From: Anaerolinea thermophila
GTDB lineage: Bacteria > Chloroflexota > Anaerolineae > Anaerolineales > Villigracilaceae
Length of the DNA: 8,753 bases
Direction: 5' to 3'
Assembly: GCA_020722305.1 (NCBI GenBank)
Contig: DYLB01000083.1
Coordinates: 1 to 8,753 of the forward strand
Positions within the stretch are counted from its first letter, which is position 1. Each line of letters begins with the position of its first letter. The notes under the pieces were generated by a model, which saw only the letters and a list, made by a program, of their open reading frames with translations, had not been told where the DNA came from and made no database searches. Of the stretch, positions 1 through 5,279 are shown in pieces. The position numbers were made by a program, and so were the translations under genes.

Positions 1-99
1 TCCTTCGACTTCGGGAAGAACGCCCTCCGCTCATCCTTCGACTTCGGGAAGAACACCCTCCGCTCATCCTTCGACTTCGGGAAGAACACCCTCCGCTCA
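1..99. repeat. Three tandem 33-bp repeats
   Basis: Three head-to-tail copies of a 33-bp unit occupy 1-33, 34-66 and 67-99. Each begins TCCTTCGACTTCGGGAAGAA and ends CCCTCCGCTCA. Copies two and three are identical; the first differs by one base (G for A at position 22 of the unit). There are no spacers. The array is followed at 100-121 by GGACGGCGGCTCGCAATGAC, whose reverse complement (GTCATTGCGAG...) resembles a dispersed noncoding repeat common in environmental bacterial genomes. The array could continue to the left of the window. I see no reading frame here. Confidence 0.95.
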
Positions 100-159
100 G
101 GACGGCGGCTCGCAATGACATGCTGAGCATTGCTCTTATTCTACCAACTCTGGTTGGAA

Positions 160-189
160 TTACAACGATGCCCGTAGGCATTATATAAT
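160..189 (+). promoter_or_regulatory. Promoter for the metallopeptidase gene, probably leaderless
   Basis: A perfect -10 hexamer TATAAT lies at 184-189. A poor -35 candidate, TTACAA at 160-165, is 18 bp upstream. Seven bases after the -10 comes the A of the ATG at 196, so the expected transcription start coincides with the start codon. No Shine-Dalgarno sequence precedes this ATG. The -10 is convincing; the -35 is weak. Confidence 0.6.
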
Positions 190-195
190 TGCGCC

Positions 196-1566
196 ATGCG
201 CCGATATTGGTTCACCTCATTGCTTCTGCTCACACTGGCCTGCCGGTTGCTCGTCTCTGAAAATCCCGCGCCCGCTGAACATTCTGTCATCGCCCACCCC
301 GACGGGCCGCTTTACGCCGGCGACCAGATCAGCTTCGAGGTGCTCGGCCCCGCCTTCGGCGAAAACACGGAAGTCGTCCTTTCGCTAGACGGGGAGGAAC
401 TGGGACGCGCCCGCTTCGGCTTCTTCGGCGTGGGCGGACGCCGCCAGGCGACCCTGTGGTGGGTCTGGGACACGCGGGGACTTGAGCCTGGCTCCTACAC
501 TCTCGACTTTTTCCTCGCCCCGAACGGGCCCCGCTGGCAGGAAACCGTCGAACTGGCAGACAGCTCACGGGTCCCGCCGCCCGAGCCGGAAGCGGCCTGG
601 GCCAGCCTCACCACCGATTGCTGCGTCCTGTATTACATTACCGGCACCGAAGCCGAGCGCGACCTGGCCGAGCTGGTTGCCGTCACCGACGAGCAGGCCG
701 TCAGCGTGGCGGCCAGTATGCAGGTCGGGTTCGACGCGCCGGTCACGATCACCTTCGTGCCGCGCGTCCTCGGCCACGGCGGCTTTGCGGACGGCAGCAT
801 CTACGTCTCGTACCTGGACCAGAACTATACCGGCGATGACACGCTCCAGATCATCGAACACGAGATGGTCCACATCCTGGACCGCCAGTTGGGTGGGGAG
901 TTCCGCCCGGCCATGTTCATCGAAGGGTTGGCGGTTTATGTCAGCGGAGGGCATTACAAGCCCGAGCCGCTGATGGCCCGGGCCGCGGCCTTGCTCGAAC
1001 TGGGACGATACATCCCCATCACTTCTCTCGCCAATGATTTCTACCATCAGCAGCACGAGATCGGCTACCTCGAAGCCGGGGCGCTGGTCGGGTTCATGGT
1101 CGAGTCTTACGGCTGGGAGGCGTTCGATGCCTTCTACCGCCGCATGGCGCCGGGGCCGGGCGACTCGCAGGCCATTGACGCTGCCCTGCAAAAGCACTTC
1201 GACATCACCTTCGCTGAACTGGAGCAGGATTTCCTGGCCTTCCTCGAAGACCAGGTGGTCACCGAGGCCGTGCGGGAAGACCTGCGCCTGACCATCCTCC
1301 AGTTCGACACCATCCGCCGTTACCAGCAGCGCCTCGACCCCTCGGCCTACTTCCTGACCGCCTGGCTGCCGGACGGGGAGATCATGCGCCAGCGCGGTAT
1401 CGTGGCCGATCTGCTGCGCCGCCCGCGCCGGCTGCCCAACCAGGTGATCGAATTCATCCTGGTGCAGGTGGACGCGGCCCTGGACGCACAAGACTTCAAC
1501 CGGGCTGAAACTCTGCTCGACGCCGCCAACGCCATCCTGGACTTTTACGATTTGAGATTTCGGTAG
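196..1566 (+). CDS. Exported gluzincin metallopeptidase, peptidase MA-like
   Basis: A 456-residue protein, probably a zinc peptidase acting outside the cytoplasmic membrane. Residues 1-20 form a signal peptide (RR, then a leucine-rich core). The sequence TLAC at 13-16 is an imperfect lipobox, so Cys16 may be lipidated. Residues about 25-122 look like an all-beta, Ig-like accessory domain, ending in LEPGSYTLDFFLAP. A proline-rich linker follows at 127-131. The catalytic domain covers about 140-355: HEMVH at 222-226 gives the two zinc-ligand histidines and the catalytic Glu223, and EGLAVY at 243-248 gives the third ligand, Glu243, as in the peptidase MA-like family. The C-terminal 100 residues are helical and resemble a TPR-type repeat. 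The substrate is unknown. The start is set by the signal peptide and the adjacent -10 box. The gene stands alone, converging on the FHA gene. The fold class is well supported, the lipoprotein status less so. Confidence 0.88.
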   Translation: MRRYWFTSLLLLTLACRLLVSENPAPAEHSVIAHPDGPLYAGDQISFEVLGPAFGENTEVVLSLDGEELGRARFGFFGVGGRRQATLWWVWDTRGLEPGSYTLDFFLAPNGPRWQETVELADSSRVPPPEPEAAWASLTTDCCVLYYITGTEAERDLAELVAVTDEQAVSVAASMQVGFDAPVTITFVPRVLGHGGFADGSIYVSYLDQNYTGDDTLQIIEHEMVHILDRQLGGEFRPAMFIEGLAVYVSGGHYKPEPLMARAAALLELGRYIPITSLANDFYHQQHEIGYLEAGALVGFMVESYGWEAFDAFYRRMAPGPGDSQAIDAALQKHFDITFAELEQDFLAFLEDQVVTEAVREDLRLTILQFDTIRRYQQRLDPSAYFLTAWLPDGEIMRQRGIVADLLRRPRRLPNQVIEFILVQVDAALDAQDFNRAETLLDAANAILDFYDLRFR

Positions 1567-1614
1567 CCTCCTCGCGGGCGTCATTTCAACGGACGGCGGT
1601 GAATCGGCAAACAC

Positions 1615-1670
1615 CGTCCCGAAGGCTTGTTTCGGATGCCCCAGGAGATTGACGGCAACCCTTCGGGACG
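1615..1670. repeat. 11-bp perfect inverted repeat in the convergent gap
   Basis: CGTCCCGAAGG at 1615-1625 is the exact reverse complement of CCTTCGGGACG at 1660-1670, with 34 nt between the arms. It lies between the metallopeptidase stop and the terminator hairpin. It may be a second RNA hairpin that assists termination or protects the 3' end, or a degenerate dispersed repeat. No T-run follows it directly. Confidence 0.6.
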
Positions 1671-1677
1671 TTTTGTA

Positions 1678-1711
1678 AAAACCCCGGCCCGTCTTACTGG
1701 GTCGGGGTTTT
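1678..1711. terminator. Bidirectional intrinsic terminator
   Basis: The arms AAAACCCCGGCCC (1678-1690) and GGGTCGGGGTTTT (1699-1711) pair over 13 bp with a single G-U wobble around an 8-nt loop. The arm ends give a T-run on both strands: TTTT at 1708-1711 on the plus strand and TTTTT opposite 1677-1681 on the minus strand. It lies between the convergent ends of the metallopeptidase gene (1566) and the FHA gene (1728), so it can stop transcription from both sides. Confidence 0.9.
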
Positions 1712-1727
1712 CTCGCTGTCTTGAGGG

Positions 1728-2345
1728 TTATGGGCAAACGCCGCCGAACAAAGGCACAAGCCAGGATGTCAATGGTGAACACCATAGCTTCATCTGATCA
1801 ATAAACACAAAGAAACCGATACAACAACATGCAAGCAGTACAATCACAACAGCCGCAATGATCAATATCCGTTTGGAATTGTTAGCTGCGACTGGTTCCG
1901 GCGGTTCGCTGGCCGGCCCGTTTGGCACCTGCCCGGCATACGGCTGCGAAGGCTGCGGGCGCGAGACCGGCTGCGGCGCGGGCTGTGCCCCCAGCATCGT
2001 CGGCCTGGGCGGCTGGGACATCATGGTGGCGTTCGGGTCGAACGACAGCGCTTCGAAGACCAGCGTGATCTGCTCTCCGAGCGAGATCAACTCACCAGAC
2101 TTGAGCACATGCGGCCCGCTCAAGCGGATGTTGTTGACGAACGTCCCGTTGGTGGAGCCTAGATCTTCGATCAGGTACTTCCCACCCTGCAAGGTCAGCC
2201 GGGCGTGGCGGCGCGACACTTCGGCGTCGTTGATGACGATTGTGTTGGTCGAATCGCGCCCGATGGTCAGTTGGTCGCCTTCCAGGCTGAAGGTCGTTCC
2301 GGGGTTCGGGCCGGTGCGCATCACCAGTTGAAATTGAGTTGTCAT
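1728..2345 (-). CDS. Membrane-tethered FHA-domain protein
   Basis: A 205-residue protein with an N-terminal FHA domain, a module that binds phosphothreonine peptides. The domain covers about residues 5-98 and has the full set of conserved motifs: IGR at 28-30, SRRHA at 44-48 and GSTNGTFVN at 63-71. A Pro/Gln/Ala-rich disordered linker runs from about 103 to 155. One transmembrane helix follows (about 159-182, with LACCCIGFF), then a short tail. The FHA domain should therefore be cytoplasmic, tethered at the membrane by its C-terminus. I chose the ATG at 2345 because GGAGGAG (2350-2356) lies 4 nt upstream; an in-frame ATG at 2372 has no such site and would add nine residues outside the domain. 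No Ser/Thr kinase or phosphatase is in the window, so its partner is unknown. It lies 50 nt downstream of lipB and has a promoter of its own. Confidence 0.92.
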   Translation of the reverse strand: MTTQFQLVMRTGPNPGTTFSLEGDQLTIGRDSTNTIVINDAEVSRRHARLTLQGGKYLIEDLGSTNGTFVNNIRLSGPHVLKSGELISLGEQITLVFEALSFDPNATMMSQPPRPTMLGAQPAPQPVSRPQPSQPYAGQVPNGPASEPPEPVAANNSKRILIIAAVVIVLLACCCIGFFVFIDQMKLWCSPLTSWLVPLFGGVCP

Positions 2346-2349
2346 ACCA

Positions 2350-2356
2350 CTCCTCC
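2350..2356 (-). promoter_or_regulatory. Ribosome binding site deciding the FHA start
   Basis: On the minus strand, GGAGGAG followed by TGGT and then ATG is the best Shine-Dalgarno sequence in the window. It fixes the start at 2345 rather than at the upstream ATG at 2372. Confidence 0.85.
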
Positions 2357-2384
2357 AAAAAATGCGGGTCAATGACTTGTGATA

Positions 2385-2413
2385 AGTTTACAATTTTAAG
2401 CTGCAAAAGTCAA
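2385..2413 (-). promoter_or_regulatory. Sigma70-like promoter for the FHA gene, overlapping the lipB end
   Basis: On the minus strand, TTGACT (2408-2413) and TAAACT (2385-2390) are separated by exactly 17 bp. The -35 matches consensus at 5 of 6 positions and the -10 at 4 of 6. The -35 lies in the last lipB codons and the lipB stop lies in the spacer. Transcription would start near 2378, giving a leader of about 33 nt that includes the GGAGGAG site. This would let the FHA gene be expressed apart from the upstream cluster. Confidence 0.55.
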
Positions 2414-3157
2414 TCCGAAAGTCTCGCCGAAGGATGCGACCACCGCTTCCTTGACGCGCTCCATCCCCGGCACGGGATCGAGCAGGTCGGCCAGCGAGGC
2501 CACCGGGTGGCCGGCCAGCCCGCAGGCGATGATCCCGTCGAAGTAGGTCATGTCGGGGGCGACGTTCAACGCGAACCCGTGCCGGGACACGCCCCGGGCA
2601 TCCACCTTGACGCCGATGGCCGCGAGCTTGGCCGGTTTCTGGCGGTCCTGCGGGCGGCAGCGGGGACAGCGCGACCACACGTCGGCCTGCACCCACACCC
2701 CGGTCAACCCGGACACCTGGCCGGTCACCAGCCCGAGACGCGCCAACGCGGCGATCAGCATTTGCTCCAGCCGGCGCACATAGCCGACGTAATCGGCCTG
2801 GGGGATGCGCTTGGACTGCAAAATCTCCTGATTTTGCATCTCCAAAGTCGGGAGACTTTGGAGTGCCGGTAATGGTAAAAGCGGATACCCGACCAACTGC
2901 CCCGGCCCGTGATAGGTCACGTCACCGCCCCGGTCTACCCAATAGATGGAGACGCCGCGCTCGGCCAATTCGGCCTCGTTCCAGAGCAGGTTCTCGATCT
3001 GGCCGCGCCGCCCAAAGGTGAAGACGTGCGGGTGCTCGACCAGCAGCAGCGTCGGCGGGCGGGTCCTGGCGGCGATTTCGGCCGCGTACTCGTCCTGCAA
3101 CTTCCAGGCGGATTCGTAGTCCATCAGCCCCAGGTCAATCACTTCGGCGCGGGTCAT
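2396..3157 (-). CDS. lipB: Octanoyltransferase LipB (lipoyl synthesis), with in-frame insertions
   Basis: LipB moves octanoyl groups from acyl carrier protein to lipoyl domains of 2-oxoacid dehydrogenases and GcvH, the first step of cytoplasmic lipoate synthesis before LipA. The family signature RGGDVTYHGPGQLVGYP lies at 76-92, the catalytic lysine in KLAAIGVKV is Lys177, and the acyl-accepting cysteine in FDGIIACG is Cys212. At 253 residues it is longer than most LipB proteins (about 210-235). The surplus lies in two places: residues 99-114, encoded by two 24-nt hairpin repeats, and about 160-175, with a CPRC pair. All catalytic motifs are intact and in frame, so it is probably active. I chose the ATG at 3157 because it overlaps the upstream stop as ATGA, implying translational coupling; a GTG at 3169 is possible. 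No lipA is visible. Confidence 0.95.
   Translation of the reverse strand: MTRAEVIDLGLMDYESAWKLQDEYAAEIAARTRPPTLLLVEHPHVFTFGRRGQIENLLWNEAELAERGVSIYWVDRGGDVTYHGPGQLVGYPLLPLPALQSLPTLEMQNQEILQSKRIPQADYVGYVRRLEQMLIAALARLGLVTGQVSGLTGVWVQADVWSRCPRCRPQDRQKPAKLAAIGVKVDARGVSRHGFALNVAPDMTYFDGIIACGLAGHPVASLADLLDPVPGMERVKEAVVASFGETFGLTFAA
2816..2863. repeat. Two tandem 24-nt hairpin elements inside lipB
   Basis: Unit 2816-2839 has a perfect 9-bp stem, TGCAAAATC (2817-2825) with GATTTTGCA (2830-2838), and loop TCCT. Unit 2840-2863 has a perfect 10-bp stem, CTCCAAAGTC with GACTTTGGAG, and loop GGGA. Both units are exactly 24 nt and fall exactly on codon boundaries of lipB, encoding residues 99-114 (LQSLPTLE then MQNQEILQ). 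The two stems are related, differing at two paired positions within the 9-bp core with pairing kept in both, plus the outermost pair, which is unpaired in the first unit. The insertion follows the conserved HGPGQLVGYP motif, where most LipB proteins have only a short loop. Confidence 0.85.
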
Positions 3158-5244
3158 GGCTGGCTGCACTCCAACCCGGCCTGAATTTCACGAATGATTG
3201 CCAAATCCTCATTTGTCCAATCCATGGCCTGCTCGATGCGCGCCCAGGCCTGGCAGAGCATCGGCCCGGCCAGCGGTGTGACGGCGATCACCTGGTCGCT
3301 CAGCTTGCGGGCCTTGTCCAGCTCCCCGGTGCGGGCATAGCCTTCGAGGAAGACGACCCGCTCGGTGGCCTCGTTGGGATAGTCGCCCAAGGCGAAGGCT
3401 TCCTCCCCCAGGCGGGCGACCTCGGCCCAGTTCCCACCCTGGCGAGCCAGCTCGGCCTTCTCGAAGTAGTAGCACCAGCGGTGCTCCGGCTCGGGGCCGA
3501 ACAAAGCCTCCGGGGGACGCGCGGCAGACCCATCGTCAAGAATGCGATCGGGGTTCGAGAGCGGCAGCGCGTCTTTGGTCAGCGGCGGCAGCAGCGGAAT
3601 CCCCGCGTCGTAACCGGGGTGCAAGATCCGCAGGCAGCCGGGCGGGGCGTAGTCCAGCACTACCGCGTTTGACGTATTCCCTTTGAAATAAGTCGTCAGA
3701 TAATCTTCGAAGATCGGCAGGCCGGGTTCGAGCGCCGGGAGCGACTTGCCCAGGCGCACATCAATGAAATAATAGAGATACGGCATTTGCCAGCCGCTCA
3801 GGCCGGGGGCGTAGGTCCAGTTGAGCGGGGCGGTCATCGAGTTGTCGCTGGAGTGGGCCACCGGCGAAGCGAACGAAAGCAGCAAGGTATCGGGTTCGAG
3901 GGCCGGGGCGCGCCAGGTCAGTTGCCAGAAGAACGACTTGAGCAGGGTCCAATCGCGGCGGTAAAGATTGGCGTTCTGAAACTGGACGCCAATCGCCAGC
4001 CCGACCAGCAGGCTGACTACCACCGGCTGGAGCCAGCGGCGCGGCGGCAGCAGGTCGAGCAGGCCGACCAGGACGAGACTGACGCCCAGGGCGAACGGCA
4101 GGGTGAAGCGGTCGTTGGGGAATTCGAGGCGGATGGGGAGGCGCGTCAGCCAGAACGGGACGCCGGAGAGAAGCATGGTAACCAGCCCAGAGCCGATCCA
4201 CGTTAGAGCGGTTTTGCGCTGCGTGCCCGGCCCTTCGACAGGCTCAGGGCGAGACTTTTGGCCTGCTCCCGTGACCCAAGAGAATGCCACCACCCCGGCC
4301 GCCCCCGCGATCACCGCCCCGGCATAGACCAGCGTCGAGCGCGGCCCAAACTCCGCCAGATTGGGGAGGCTGAAGACGCGGAACCAGGCCTCGATCCCGG
4401 TGACGTATAGGTCGTGCAGCACTGTGCCGAGCAGTCCCAGCGAAGCGACCCAGGGTGAGACCTGCATCTCGTCCGCCAGCACGGGCTGGTAGGTTTGGAA
4501 TTTGAAGATGAAGACGCGCCAAAGTAAGTAAGAAGTGAGAAGTAAAAAGTAGGGGAGGAAGTGGTAAGTGGTAAGGAGTAAGGGCGAATGAACGCAGATT
4601 TTTTTGTTTTTCTCTGTGTTCTCCGTGTACTCAGTGGTGAATGTTTGGTTTTCGGCAACAACCACCCAGAGCAAGATCGGGCGCAGGAGGTCGAGCATAG
4701 CAAAGTATTCGAGGGTAAACAGGTTGAGGGCCGAGAGGGCCAATGAGGCGGCGGTCAGCGACCAGAACCAGCGCCGGCGCTTGAGTGCCAGCACCATCAG
4801 CGCCAGCGAGACGAAGAAGACAGTCTGGATGAAGAAGAAATTGCTGTAATTGATGGCGATATACTGCTGCCCAAAGCCGGGATAAACGAGGAAGAGCAAC
4901 ACCACCCAGAGGATTTGCCGCTCGGCCTTCGGCCAGATCAGGCGCAGCAGCCCCCACAGCGTCACGCCGGTCATCCAGCGCCAGAAAAGGGCGAACAACT
5001 GCCAGTAGAAGGGATTCTGTCCGAGCAGAGAATTGAACAGGGCGAAGAACCAGGTCCGCAGGGGACGGTTGGTGGCGAAATAGCGGGCGTAGCCCTCCGC
5101 CCCGAAGAAATGCCCGATCCAGGCGAAGGGCAGGTCGTCCCAATAGAATCCCTGCTGGCGGGCGAGCAATCCATAGGCCAGGAGGACCACCGCGCCGAAT
5201 AGGAGTGGGATTGTCCAGGTGGGGAGGGTGAGCTTGCGCTTCAT
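3154..5244 (-). CDS. Polytopic GT-C-like membrane glycosyltransferase with TPR-like tail
   Basis: A 696-residue integral membrane protein with about 11-13 hydrophobic segments between residues 10 and 421, then a soluble region. FYWDD at 33-37, just after the first helix, fits the acidic first-loop motif of GT-C enzymes (the ArnT/PMT/GT39 superfamily), which take sugars from polyprenyl-phosphate donors on the outer side of the membrane; this assignment is by pattern only. Residues about 587-690 form helix pairs rich in Ala, Glu and Leu, resembling TPRs. Two segments are repeat-encoded: about 201-242 (TTEYTENTEKNKK and a following hydrophobic stretch) and about 330-339 (SRPEPVEGP). The frame stays open through both. 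No Shine-Dalgarno precedes the ATG at 5244; the 35-nt gap to the GT2 gene is pyrimidine-rich on the coding strand. The neighbouring GT2 and DprE-like genes suggest it uses a lipid-linked sugar. Donor and acceptor are unknown. Confidence 0.8.
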   Translation of the reverse strand: MKRKLTLPTWTIPLLFGAVVLLAYGLLARQQGFYWDDLPFAWIGHFFGAEGYARYFATNRPLRTWFFALFNSLLGQNPFYWQLFALFWRWMTGVTLWGLLRLIWPKAERQILWVVLLFLVYPGFGQQYIAINYSNFFFIQTVFFVSLALMVLALKRRRWFWSLTAASLALSALNLFTLEYFAMLDLLRPILLWVVVAENQTFTTEYTENTEKNKKICVHSPLLLTTYHFLPYFLLLTSYLLWRVFIFKFQTYQPVLADEMQVSPWVASLGLLGTVLHDLYVTGIEAWFRVFSLPNLAEFGPRSTLVYAGAVIAGAAGVVAFSWVTGAGQKSRPEPVEGPGTQRKTALTWIGSGLVTMLLSGVPFWLTRLPIRLEFPNDRFTLPFALGVSLVLVGLLDLLPPRRWLQPVVVSLLVGLAIGVQFQNANLYRRDWTLLKSFFWQLTWRAPALEPDTLLLSFASPVAHSSDNSMTAPLNWTYAPGLSGWQMPYLYYFIDVRLGKSLPALEPGLPIFEDYLTTYFKGNTSNAVVLDYAPPGCLRILHPGYDAGIPLLPPLTKDALPLSNPDRILDDGSAARPPEALFGPEPEHRWCYYFEKAELARQGGNWAEVARLGEEAFALGDYPNEATERVVFLEGYARTGELDKARKLSDQVIAVTPLAGPMLCQAWARIEQAMDWTNEDLAIIREIQAGLECSQP
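4229..4255 (-). repeat. Dispersed repeat CCTGAGCCTGTCGAAGG within the GT-C gene
   Basis: On the coding strand this reads CGCCCTGAGCCTGTCGAAGG and encodes SRPEPVEG (residues about 331-338) in a loop between two transmembrane segments. The core CCTGAGCCTGTCGAAGG is a familiar dispersed repeat, usually seen between genes in diverse bacteria; this is from memory, not a search. It has short inverted ends (GCCCT/AGGGC). Its ends, CCTTCGAC and GCTCAGG on the plus strand, also occur in the repeat at 67-101. Confidence 0.75.
4521..4643 (-). repeat. AT-rich compound repeat inside the GT-C gene
   Basis: This patch is visibly richer in A+T than the surrounding coding sequence. On the coding strand it starts with TTCACCACTGAGTACACGGA and an ACACAGAG stretch (encoding TTEYTENTEK), passes through AAAAATCTGCGT, and ends in a pyrimidine-rich run of ACTT/CTTACC steps (4521-4581). 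The motif ACGCAGATTTTT (plus strand, 4592-4603) recurs at 6301-6312. The run encodes residues about 201-242; its second half is hydrophobic enough to form a membrane helix. Confidence 0.75.
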
Positions 5245-5279
5245 GGGGAAGAGAGTAGAGAGTGGAAAATAGAGAGCCG

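Noticed and set aside
1..99. Possible CRISPR array
   Set aside because: The 33-bp units are directly abutting with no spacers between them, and no cas gene is present.
144..157. CCAAC-TCTG-GTTGG inverted repeat as an operator for the metallopeptidase promoter
   Set aside because: Five-base arms are too short to distinguish from chance, and it lies upstream of the -35 candidate without a second copy.
565..1785. Long open frame of 406 codons on the minus strand opposite the metallopeptidase
   Set aside because: It lies antisense to a gene with a signal peptide and an intact HExxH motif, has no recognisable domain, and is expected from GC-rich codon bias.
2346..2372. Upstream ATG at 2372 as the FHA start
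   Set aside because: It would add MTRIFWRSG over the Shine-Dalgarno site of the better start at 2345 and has no ribosome binding site of its own.
4201..4650. Frameshift or pseudogene in the GT-C gene caused by repeats
   Set aside because: The frame stays open through both repeats, and membrane segments and plausible protein continue on each side.
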